From the NCBI GenBank assembly GCA_020721485.1, contig DYMR01000126.1, forward strand, positions 1-5,693: 5,693 nt of DNA, given 5' to 3'. The notes beneath the pieces are model-generated. The model was not told the origin of the DNA. It saw only the letters and a list, made by a program, of their open reading frames with translations, and did no database searches. Below, piece by piece: positions 1 to 5,693 of this stretch; the stretch's first letter is position 1, and each line of letters begins with the position of its first letter. This DNA comes from Halothiobacillus neapolitanus. GTDB taxonomy: Bacteria; Pseudomonadota; Gammaproteobacteria; Halothiobacillales; Halothiobacillaceae. Both the position numbers and the translations under genes were made by a program.

Positions 1-34
1 TCGACATAAAACTGCACATTAAGGAAGCCAAAAC

Positions 35-1789
35 ATGCATTTTTCTCGCTCCATTGTCGGCGCGGCGCTGCTCGCTGCCGGTTTGTCCCTCTCGGGTTGC
101 GGCGGTGGCGGTGGATCATCCAGCACCCCGGCACCAGCGCCCGCTCCGGCGCCTACCCCGGCACCTGCTCCGACTCCAACACCCACCCCGACGCCCACTC
201 CGTCGCCCACTCCGTCGCCCACTCCGTCGCCCACTCCAACGCCCGCTCCGGCAACTTATTCCATCGGCGGTAGTGTGTCCGGTTTGGCCTCGGGCACTTG
301 GGTGGTGTTGCTGAACAATGGCAGCAATAACCTCACGGTCAGCCAGAACGGAGCTTTCGCCTTCGGCAATACGCTCGCCAGTGGTGCGAGCTATGCCGTG
401 ACCATCGGCCAGCAACCGGTCGGGCAAACCTGTACGGTCAGCCAAGGCAGTGATTCGGTGGTGGCCAGTAATGTCACCAACATTAAAGTCAGTTGCGTCA
501 ACACCGCTCCGCCGCCCGCCGCCACTCATACCATCGGCGGCACGGTGTCCGGCCTGCCGTCCGGCAAATCGGTCACGCTGCAAGACAACGGCGGCGACAC
601 CTTAACGGTGAATGGTACGACGGGTATCAATCAAAACTTCACCTTCGCGACGGCCTTAGCCAGTGGCGCGAGCTACGCCGTCACGGTGTCCGCCCAACCA
701 GCCGGCATGACCTGCGCCGTCACCAACGGCAGCGGCACCATGGCCAGCAGCAATGTCAGCACGGTGGGCGTGACCTGCACGGGCAATCAGTTTGCCTATG
801 CGGCGAATTACCTTGGCAACAGCATCAGCGAATATCAAATTCAAAGCGACGGCAGCTTGTCGTACTTGGGGAATATCATCACGGCTCAATACCCGCGCCA
901 GTTGGCCGTATCCGCCGATGGCTTGCACCTATATTTACAATCACAATCCAATGGCTTGACGGTGTACAGCATCAACCCGTCCAGTGGCGCACTGGCACAA
1001 GCATTTGGCCCATACAACTCCGGCACCACCCCCTACGGGCTGACTATCAATGGCTCCACGCTGTACAGCACGGACCATAACCAAAACATGCTATATCGCT
1101 ATGCGATTAATGCCGATGGCTCGCTCTCCTCAACAACCAACTCGCCCTTTGGCGGGGTGGGCACTCCATACAAAATGGCCACGGACGCCTCCGGTGTTGC
1201 TTTGTATGTCACCGGCGGCGCGTACAGTGGGTTCTATGCCATCGATACCACCACGATCTCGTCCGGCAGCCCGGCCATCAACAATGCGCCTTCTAGTAAC
1301 AACGGGGGAGGCGCACCCAGCGCCGTCGCCACTTTCGGCGACATGGTTTTTGTGTCGAACGGGGGGGATGCCAGCGTCGGGGTGTCACAATATAATGGTA
1401 GCGCCTCAGTAACCATGATCAGCGGCAGCCCGTTTGCACTCACGGGCACCACTGCGCCGGTACCCACAGCGGTGGCGGTGGATGCCGCAGGGCAGTTCCT
1501 GTATGTCGCCGATGGCAGCAGCAACAATCAGGTGATCGTGATGTCCATCGACCCAGGCACTCAAGCACTTGCGCAAATCTCGGCCGTCAGCAGCGGCGGC
1601 AACCAGCCGTTTGACCTGTCCTTCGACCATTCAGGCAAGTATCTGTATGTCGCCAACCGAGGCAGTGGCGGGTACAGCCTGAATGCCTATGCCGTGAACA
1701 CCACGACCGGTGCGCTCACGCCCATTGGCAGCCCGATCACCAGCAACTTGAACGCACCCTATTCCATCGTGGTGGCGCAGCCGCAATAA
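35..1789 (+). CDS. Exported lipoprotein with two repeated beta-type modules and a C-terminal YVTN/lactonase-like beta-propeller
   Basis: This is a 584-residue protein of unknown specific function. The N-terminus is a lipoprotein signal: R5, a hydrophobic stretch at residues 7-19, then lipobox L19-S20-G21-C22, so the mature protein should be lipid-anchored at C22. A Gly5-Ser3 run and a Pro/Thr/Ser/Ala linker follow (about 31-73). Two homologous modules come next, at about 75-155 and 165-249. Both start with IGG-S/T-VSGL, share [10 protein letters not shown], and end with a Cys pair (C133/C154 and C227/C248) that could form a disulphide in each. Residues about 253-584 contain about seven blade-like repeats, such as LYVADG and LYVANRG strands followed by acidic or Gly-rich turns and a 'GAL' motif. 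This fits a seven-bladed propeller of the YVTN/6-phosphogluconolactonase-like type. Such propellers often bind partners or surfaces; enzymatic activity is not supported here. The ATG at 35 follows an AAGGAA ribosome-binding site (21-26) with 8 nt spacing. Only 34 bases lie upstream, so no promoter is visible. Coding status is certain; the role is not. Confidence 0.93.
   Translation: MHFSRSIVGAALLAAGLSLSGCGGGGGSSSTPAPAPAPAPTPAPAPTPTPTPTPTPSPTPSPTPSPTPTPAPATYSIGGSVSGLASGTWVVLLNNGSNNLTVSQNGAFAFGNTLASGASYAVTIGQQPVGQTCTVSQGSDSVVASNVTNIKVSCVNTAPPPAATHTIGGTVSGLPSGKSVTLQDNGGDTLTVNGTTGINQNFTFATALASGASYAVTVSAQPAGMTCAVTNGSGTMASSNVSTVGVTCTGNQFAYAANYLGNSISEYQIQSDGSLSYLGNIITAQYPRQLAVSADGLHLYLQSQSNGLTVYSINPSSGALAQAFGPYNSGTTPYGLTINGSTLYSTDHNQNMLYRYAINADGSLSSTTNSPFGGVGTPYKMATDASGVALYVTGGAYSGFYAIDTTTISSGSPAINNAPSSNNGGGAPSAVATFGDMVFVSNGGDASVGVSQYNGSASVTMISGSPFALTGTTAPVPTAVAVDAAGQFLYVADGSSNNQVIVMSIDPGTQALAQISAVSSGGNQPFDLSFDHSGKYLYVANRGSGGYSLNAYAVNTTTGALTPIGSPITSNLNAPYSIVVAQPQ
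173..244 (+). repeat. 12-bp in-frame minisatellite encoding the Pro/Thr/Ser linker
   Basis: Six 12-bp units run head to tail. Units 3-5 (197-208, 209-220, 221-232) are identical ACTCCGTCGCCC, coding for Thr-Pro-Ser-Pro. The flanking units are point variants (ACTCCAACACCC, ACCCCGACGCCC, ACTCCAACGCCC). Because the unit is four codons long, gain or loss of copies changes linker length without shifting the frame. Confidence 0.9.
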
Positions 1790-1817
1790 GGCCAATCAAT
1801 CGCCGCGATCCAACCAC

Positions 1818-1839
1818 AGGGGGCTTCGGCCCCTTTTTT
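1818..1839 (+). terminator. Intrinsic terminator of the lipoprotein gene
   Basis: GGGGC (1820-1824), a TTCG loop (1825-1828) and GCCCC (1829-1833) form a 5-bp all-GC stem closed by the very stable C(UUCG)G tetraloop. Six T residues follow at 1834-1839. It lies about 30 bases after the stop codon at 1787-1789, as expected for a Rho-independent terminator on the plus strand. Confidence 0.9.
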
Positions 1840-1892
1840 GTGGGAGCGAGTGGGTAGGATGGGCACAGTGCTTACCCCAACTTTTGTGCGAC

Positions 1893-1925
1893 CACCCCCA
1901 CCCCGGCCCCCCACTAGGGGGAGGG
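1893..1925. repeat. Lone diverged copy of the G/C-rich palindromic repeat head
   Basis: A C-rich arm (CACCCCCACCCC then a C6 run) faces AGGGGGAGGG across a short loop. The sequence resembles the heads at 2107-2144, 2334-2370, 2559-2594, 4421-4458 and 4593-4630, but it is separated from the ordered array by about 15 bases of non-repeat sequence. The region 1840-1892 shows nothing else that can be supported. Confidence 0.65.
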
Positions 1926-1940
1926 TGCCTCCTAGAGCGG

Positions 1941-2030
1941 CAACCCCAACGCGCACTCCTCGTCAATTCCCTCCCCCTTGAGGGGCAACCCCAACCCGCA
2001 CTCCTCGTCAATTCCCTCCCCCTTGAGGGG
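1941..2030. repeat. 45-bp direct tandem duplication at the array edge
   Basis: Positions 1941-1985 and 1986-2030 are identical except for one base (G at 1951, C at 1996). Each starts CAACCCCAAC and ends in CCCTCCCCCTTGAGGGG. The same 45-base design recurs in diverged form twice inside each long unit downstream. In the first unit, for example, it is at 2170-2211 and 2212-2256. This monomer is therefore a building block of the larger array. Confidence 0.9.
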
Positions 2031-2840
2031 AAGGGTTAGGGTGGGGGTGCGAAGCGACCTACTGCTTGGGTGGGGTGAAAAATCCATAAAGATGATTCAA
2101 TCCAATACCCCTCACCCCAACCCTCTCCCACACGGGGGAGAGTGAGCAATCGCAACGCCCCTTGAGATGCAAACCCCAACGCGCATTCCACACCAATTCC
2201 CACTTGAGGTGCTACCCCGCCGCATACTCCGCACCTATCCCCTCCCCCTTGAGGGGGGAGGGTTAGGGTGGGGGTGCGAAGCCACCGACTGCTTGGGCGG
2301 GGTGGAAAATCCTTCAGGATGATTCAATCCAATACCCCTCACCCCAGCCCTCTCCCACAAGGGGAGAGGGAGCAATCGCAATCACCCTTGAGGGGCAAAC
2401 CCAAAGCATCCTCCACACCAATTCCCACTTAAGGTGCTACCCCGCCGCATACTCCGCACCAATTCCCTCCCCCTTGAGGGGGGAGGGTTAGGGTGGGGGT
2501 GAGAAGCCACCGACTGCTTGGGCCGGGTAGAAAATCCATAAGAATGAATTAATCGCTTACCCCCACCCCAGCCCTCTCCCACAAGGGGAGAGGGAGCAAT
2601 CGCAACGCCCCTTGAGGGGCAAACCCCAACGCGCATTCCACACCAATTCCCACTTGAGGTGCTACCCCGCCGCATACTCCGCACCTATCCCCTCCCCCTT
2701 GAGGGGGGAGGGTTAGGGTGGGGGTGCGAAGCCACCGACTGCTTGGGCGGGGTGGAAAATCCATAAGGATGATTCAATCGATTTCCCCGCACCCCAGCCC
2801 TCTCCCACAAGGGGAGGGGAGCAATCGCAATCGCCCCTTG
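2014..2840. repeat. Tandem array of a 225-227 bp BIME/REP-like unit
   Basis: The anchor TGCTTGGG occurs at 2063, 2290, 2515 and 2740, giving periods of 227, 225 and 225. The array therefore has three full units and a partial fourth, preceded by part of a unit from 2014. Each unit carries one palindromic head in each orientation. Those with the G-rich arm on the plus strand are at 2014-2048, 2239-2275, 2465-2500 and 2689-2725. Those in the opposite orientation are at 2107-2144, 2334-2370, 2559-2594 and 2784-2819. About 60 bases separate the first head from the second in each unit. That spacer includes an AT-richer patch (AAAATCC, then GATTCAAT in most copies). The longer arm holds two diverged 45-bp monomers. 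Paired inverted palindromes between convergent genes resemble BIMEs made of REP elements; assignment to a named family is not possible from the window. Open frames inside are translations of the repeat, not genes. Confidence 0.92.
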
Positions 2841-2846
2841 CCGGCG

Positions 2847-2876
2847 ATTCAATATCCAATTTTCCGGATATTGAAT
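2847..2876. other. Perfect 11-bp AT-rich inverted repeat just after glmU
   Basis: ATTCAATATCC (2847-2857) pairs perfectly with GGATATTGAAT (2866-2876) around an 8-base loop. It begins 5 bases past the glmU stop codon (2882-2884, minus strand). No T-run follows the stem on either strand, so it is not a standard intrinsic terminator. It could stabilise the 3' end of the glmU message, assist a weak or factor-dependent stop, or be a protein-binding site. The left arm with its loop resembles the GATTCAATCCAAT patch inside the array units. Confidence 0.75.
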
Positions 2877-2881
2877 AGGAG

Positions 2882-4279
2882 TTAATCCCCCGTCTTTTTT
2901 GGTTTGCGTGGTCGCTGCCAGCCGCTTTTCACGACTTGGCGCGCGCGGGCGAGGGCGAGGTGGCCGGCGGGCACCGTGTGGGTGATGGTGGAACCCGCGC
3001 CGATGGTGGCGTCGTTTTCGATGCGCACGGGGGCGACAAGTTGGCTGCTGGAGCCGACGAATACGCGGTCGCCGATGTCGGTGCGGTGTTTGTTAGCGCC
3101 GTCGTAGTTGCAGGTGATGGTGCCGGCGCCGAGGTTGCAGTCTTGCCCCATGACGGTATCGCCGACATAGGAGAGGTGGTTGACTTTGGAGCCCGCGCCG
3201 ATTTGGCTGGCTTTAACTTCAACGAAGTTGCCGATTTTGCTGTGCGCGCCCAGTTCAGTGCCGGGGCGCAGACGGGCGTAGGGGCCGATTTCCACGCCTT
3301 CGGCAACCGTCGCGCCATCGAGGTGGCTGAAGGCACGCACGCGCACGCCATCGCCCAGCGTGACATTCTTCAGCACGCAATTCGGTTCGATGACGACGCC
3401 ATCGCCCAGTTCGACGCGGCCTTCGAGCACGACATTGGCGTCGATCAGGCAATCGCGCCCCGCCGTGACGCTGCCGCGAATGTCGAGCCGTGCGGGGTCG
3501 ATGAGGGTGACGCCGCTCAGTGCCAGGGCTTCGGCTTGGCGTCGCTGGAATATGCGCTCCAATTCGGCCAGCGCCCAGCGATCGTTCACGCCCGCGACGC
3601 TGTGGGCATCGGCCGTGCAGACGGTGTGCACCGGCAGCGATTCCGCCACGGCAGCCGCGACGATGTCGGTCAAATACAGTTCGCCCTGCGCGTTGTGCGG
3701 GGTCAGCGCGGGCAGCCAGCGACGCAAATCGCCCAATCGTGCTGCCAGAATGCCGCTGTTGATTTCCCGAATGGTGGCTTCGGTCGGGCTGCAATCGCGC
3801 TGTTCGCGAATGGCAATGACGGCATCATCATGCCCGCGCACGATGCGGCCATAGCCGGTTGGATCGGGCAATTCGGTGGTCAGGATGGTCACGGCGCTGT
3901 GGCGGGCTTGCGCCTGCACGGCGGTTAGGTCGGCCGCTTGCAGCAGGGGCACATCGCCATAGAGCACCAGCACGCGGTCTTCTTCCCCGCCCGCCAAGCC
4001 GTGCAGGCCGGTGGCGACGGCGTGGCCGGTGCCGCGTTGTTCGGTTTGGTGGGTGAAGCGCAGGGTGGTGTCTGCTGTCAGCGCCGCTTCGATGGCGGCC
4101 GCTTCAAACCCGACGACCACCGTCAGACTGCTGGGGTGAAGCTGGCGCGCGGTATCGAGCACGCGTTCGAGCATGCTGCGCCCGCCAATGGGGTGCAGCA
4201 CCTTGGGCAAGGCCGAACGCATGCGGGTGCCTTTGCCGGCGGCGAGAATGAGGATGTGCCATGGGGTTTGGGCGGTCAT
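2882..4279 (-). CDS. glmU: Bifunctional N-acetylglucosamine-1-phosphate uridyltransferase / glucosamine-1-phosphate acetyltransferase GlmU
   Basis: GlmU makes UDP-GlcNAc in the cytoplasm: it acetylates glucosamine-1-phosphate with acetyl-CoA and then transfers UMP from UTP. The 465 residues match the family length (456 in E. coli). The N-terminal pyrophosphorylase domain (about 1-235) shows LAAGKGTRM (12-20) with R19 and K26, QTEQRGTGH (78-86), Y107-G108-D109 whose Asp binds Mg, GYGRI (142-146), E159 and N174, and N232 in GVNDR as the second metal ligand. From about 255 on is a left-handed beta-helix of hexapeptide repeats. Its acetyltransferase residues match E. coli with an offset of 5: R338, K356, H368 (catalytic base), Y371, N382, N391, K397, S410 and R445. 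All key residues are present, so both activities are expected. The ATG at 4279 has AGGAG at 4287-4291 with 7 nt spacing. The gene follows atpC on the same strand after 514 bases. No glmS follows; the next gene is convergent. Confidence 0.98.
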   Translation of the reverse strand: MTAQTPWHILILAAGKGTRMRSALPKVLHPIGGRSMLERVLDTARQLHPSSLTVVVGFEAAAIEAALTADTTLRFTHQTEQRGTGHAVATGLHGLAGGEEDRVLVLYGDVPLLQAADLTAVQAQARHSAVTILTTELPDPTGYGRIVRGHDDAVIAIREQRDCSPTEATIREINSGILAARLGDLRRWLPALTPHNAQGELYLTDIVAAAVAESLPVHTVCTADAHSVAGVNDRWALAELERIFQRRQAEALALSGVTLIDPARLDIRGSVTAGRDCLIDANVVLEGRVELGDGVVIEPNCVLKNVTLGDGVRVRAFSHLDGATVAEGVEIGPYARLRPGTELGAHSKIGNFVEVKASQIGAGSKVNHLSYVGDTVMGQDCNLGAGTITCNYDGANKHRTDIGDRVFVGSSSQLVAPVRIENDATIGAGSTITHTVPAGHLALARARQVVKSGWQRPRKPKKTGD

Positions 4280-4335
4280 GCGCCTTCTCCTGCTGTGAAT
4301 ATGCCTTCAGGCGCGAGGTCGCGCGGGAATCCCCA

Positions 4336-4341
4336 ATTTTA
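4336..4341 (-). promoter_or_regulatory. Candidate -10 element of a glmU promoter
   Basis: The minus strand reads TAAAAT here, one mismatch from TATAAT, in an AT-richer pocket 56 bases upstream of the glmU start. No convincing -35 hexamer lies 16-18 bases further upstream. It is proposed mainly because a terminator and repeats separate glmU from the atp operon, so a local promoter is expected somewhere between 4280 and 4420. Confidence 0.25.
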
Positions 4342-4421
4342 CGGGTCGGTTTGTTGCACGACATCTTTTGTTTGGTGGTGTGTCGAGGGGAGGGCGAAGA
4401 TTTTTAACTGCTTGGCTCTGC

Positions 4422-4470
4422 ACCCCCACCCCAACCCTCCCCCCTCAAGGGGGAGGGGTGGGGTGGGGGT
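4422..4470. repeat. 49-nt near-perfect GC-rich palindrome with G-quadruplex potential
   Basis: Position 4422 pairs with 4470, and so on inward. In the 22-position stem, 21 pairs match (A4434 opposite G4458 is the exception), around a 5-base CTCAA loop at 4444-4448. It is an extended version of the heads in the array downstream of glmU. The right arm on the plus strand is G5-A-G4-T-G4-T-G5 (4449-4469). The left arm gives a comparable G-rich pattern on the minus strand. Confidence 0.88.
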
Positions 4471-4716
4471 TGCCTGCTCGCCCTCACCCGGTCAAGGGGG
4501 AGGGAGTCAGGTCGGTGGTTGCCTACTCGCCCTCACCCGGTCAAGGGGGATGAGCGTAGTGGGCGCCGACATGCCGCACTTGCCCGTTCCCAGCACCCCC
4601 ACCCCAGCCCTCCCCCATTAAGGGGGAGGGAGTAAGGACAGTGGTTAACTACGCGCCCTCGCCCGGTCAAGGGGGAGGGAGTACGGACGGTAGGCTCCGG
4701 CATGCCACACCTGCCC
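4468..4716. repeat. Repeat cluster between glmU and the atp terminator
   Basis: Two 49-bp tandem units begin GGTTGCCT at 4468 and 4517. Their shared core is CCCTCACCCGGTCAAGGGGG (4481-4500 and 4530-4549). A third core with one change (CCCTCGCCCGG) is at 4656-4675, preceded by GGTTAACTACGC. A palindromic head of the array family sits at 4593-4630. The motif CATGCC-G/A-CAC-T/C-TGCCC occurs at 4570-4585 and 4701-4716, 131 bases apart, so a longer irregular unit was duplicated as well. No credible coding region or RNA gene was seen in 4280-4793. Confidence 0.85.
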
Positions 4717-4722
4717 CCCAAC

Positions 4723-4747
4723 AAAAAAGGAGCCGCAGCTCCTTTTT
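4723..4747 (-). terminator. Intrinsic terminator of the atp operon (bidirectional form)
   Basis: GGAGC (4729-4733) and GCTCC (4738-4742) form a 5-bp stem around a 4-base loop. On the minus strand the stem is followed by six T residues (the A-run at 4723-4728). It lies about 47 bases beyond the atpC stop codon. The T5 run at 4743-4747 also lets it act on the plus strand, and the flanking A and T runs can extend the stem. Confidence 0.88.
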
Positions 4748-4793
4748 CCGATCCACTCTGGCGCCGCGATGGCTGCGCCGCTGGGGTGAAGCC

Positions 4794-5237
4794 TCAGTGA
4801 CGGCCGCTGGGATTGCGCATGGAGCGCACCCACTTCAGCCGTTCGGACGCTTCCACCATGATCGACTGTGCCGAGGTGAAGTCGAGCTGGCCGCGCTGTT
4901 CGTAGTCGCGGACATAGTCGGCTTCTTCGGACAAACGCGCTTCCAGTTCCGCTGCGTCAATGCCTTGGGCATCGGTTTCGGTGAGTGCCCAGTCGGCGAT
5001 GATGCTAACCACCATCGGCTGGATTTCCACGATGCCGAAGCCTACATAGTAGCGAACGACGCTGCCATCGGCTTGATGCACCCGCACTTCGCCCGGCCGA
5101 AGAATCGACAGGGTTTGCGTGTGCAGCGGCGTGACGCCCATTTCACCGGATTCAGTCGGAATCGTCACGAAGGTCGCGCTGCCACTGTAAATGGGGCGCT
5201 CCATGCTGACGATATCCACACGGATGGTCATGGCCAT
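4794..5237 (-). CDS. atpC: F1Fo ATP synthase epsilon subunit
   Basis: Epsilon is part of the central stalk of F1. It links gamma to the c-ring and can inhibit ATP hydrolysis. The 147 residues exceed the E. coli length (139) by eight. The N-terminal beta-sandwich (about 1-88) has the MAMTIRVDIVS start, YSGSATFVTIP, the signature GEMGVTPLH (31-39), LRPGEVRV (46-53), GFGIVEIQP (66-74) and IIADWA (79-84). The usual Pro after the conserved His (H39) is replaced by T-Q. The C-terminal part (about 93-140) suits the two-helix hairpin that carries the inhibitory function, but it is less Ala-rich than in E. coli and ends in a basic WVRSMRNPSGRH tail. The ATG at 5237 lies 17 bases after the atpD stop codon, as expected in a co-transcribed atp operon. 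The gene is the last in the operon and is followed by a terminator. Confidence 0.97.
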   Translation of the reverse strand: MAMTIRVDIVSMERPIYSGSATFVTIPTESGEMGVTPLHTQTLSILRPGEVRVHQADGSVVRYYVGFGIVEIQPMVVSIIADWALTETDAQGIDAAELEARLSEEADYVRDYEQRGQLDFTSAQSIMVEASERLKWVRSMRNPSGRH

Positions 5238-5243
5238 AATGGC

Positions 5244-5252
5244 ACCTCCTCC
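5244..5252 (-). promoter_or_regulatory. Strong ribosome-binding site of atpC
   Basis: The minus strand reads GGAGGAGGT, ending 6 bases before the ATG at 5237. This spacing favours Met1 of MAMT over the second ATG two codons later (5231). The site lies in the short gap between atpD and atpC. Confidence 0.85.
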
Positions 5253-5254
5253 GA

Positions 5255-5693
<439 letters not shown>

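Noticed and set aside
116..583. Minus-strand open frame of 155 codons opposite the lipoprotein gene
   Set aside because: It is an antisense shadow of the Pro/Thr repeat and first module. The product is mainly Arg/Gly low-complexity sequence.
35..1789. Naming the lipoprotein as a 6-phosphogluconolactonase
   Set aside because: The resemblance is at the level of YVTN-like blade repeats. Export and the lipid anchor are inconsistent with a cytoplasmic sugar-phosphate enzyme, and no catalytic residues could be identified.
2382..2764. Minus-strand open frames with peptides rich in HPHPNPPP and GRG motifs
   Set aside because: They translate the palindromic repeat units. Their sequence repeats with the array, and they lack independent start signals or a domain. 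Similar peptides are a known false-gene product of such repeats.
2014..2840. CRISPR array
   Set aside because: The 225-bp period and conserved inter-head sequence do not fit short repeats with unique spacers, and no cas gene is present.
2847..2876. Intrinsic terminator of glmU
   Set aside because: The stem is perfect but AT-rich, and no T-tract follows it on the minus strand, so it is listed as an inverted repeat only.
1840..2881. Insertion sequence or transposon
   Set aside because: No transposase frame, terminal inverted repeats of an IS, or target duplication was seen. The palindromes are repeat heads, not IS ends.
2936..3928. Long open frame (330 codons) on the plus strand opposite glmU
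   Set aside because: It is antisense to a full-length GlmU with all catalytic residues. Its product is compositionally biased, has no recognisable domain, and follows from GC-rich codon use on the other strand.
3938..4621. Plus-strand open frame crossing the glmU start and the repeat cluster
   Set aside because: It overlaps glmU antisense and then runs through repeat sequence, so no coherent protein is encoded.

Overview
The window looks like chromosomal DNA of a GC-rich proteobacterium, most likely a gammaproteobacterium or betaproteobacterium. The grounds are three. The 3' end of an F-type ATP synthase operon (atpD-atpC) is followed on the same strand by glmU, a linkage well known in these classes. 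The AtpD and GlmU proteins are proteobacterial in type. The outer gene is a lipoprotein built from a domain style common there. The exact genus cannot be read from this sequence.

Layout from left to right. Positions 35-1789 (+) encode an exported lipoprotein: lipobox, Gly/Ser and Pro/Thr-rich linker, two homologous beta-sandwich-like modules, then a roughly seven-bladed YVTN/lactonase-like propeller. It ends at a UUCG-loop intrinsic terminator (1818-1839). Positions 1840-2881 hold no credible gene. They contain a nested, GC-rich repeat array: a lone palindromic head, a 45-bp direct duplication, and about three and a half tandem copies of a 225-227 bp unit. Each unit carries two inverted copies of one G-rich palindromic head. 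A perfect 11-bp AT-rich hairpin closes the region just after the glmU stop codon. Positions 2882-4279 (-) are a complete, apparently intact glmU. Positions 4280-4793 are a second gene-free stretch. It holds a weak candidate glmU promoter, a 49-nt near-perfect palindrome with tight G-quadruplex potential, further repeats of the same family, and the atp operon terminator. Positions 4794-5237 (-) are atpC, and 5255-5693 (-) is the C-terminal third of atpD, cut by the window edge.

Functionally, atpD and atpC give the catalytic beta and the regulatory epsilon subunits of F1-ATPase. GlmU makes UDP-GlcNAc for peptidoglycan and lipopolysaccharide. A terminator and a repeat cluster separate atpC from glmU, so glmU is probably transcribed from its own promoter. 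The lipoprotein gene converges on glmU and shows no functional link to it. The genes are ordinary. The unusual content is the two repeat-filled spacers flanking glmU, which belong to one BIME/REP-like family with a higher-order A-B-A structure.
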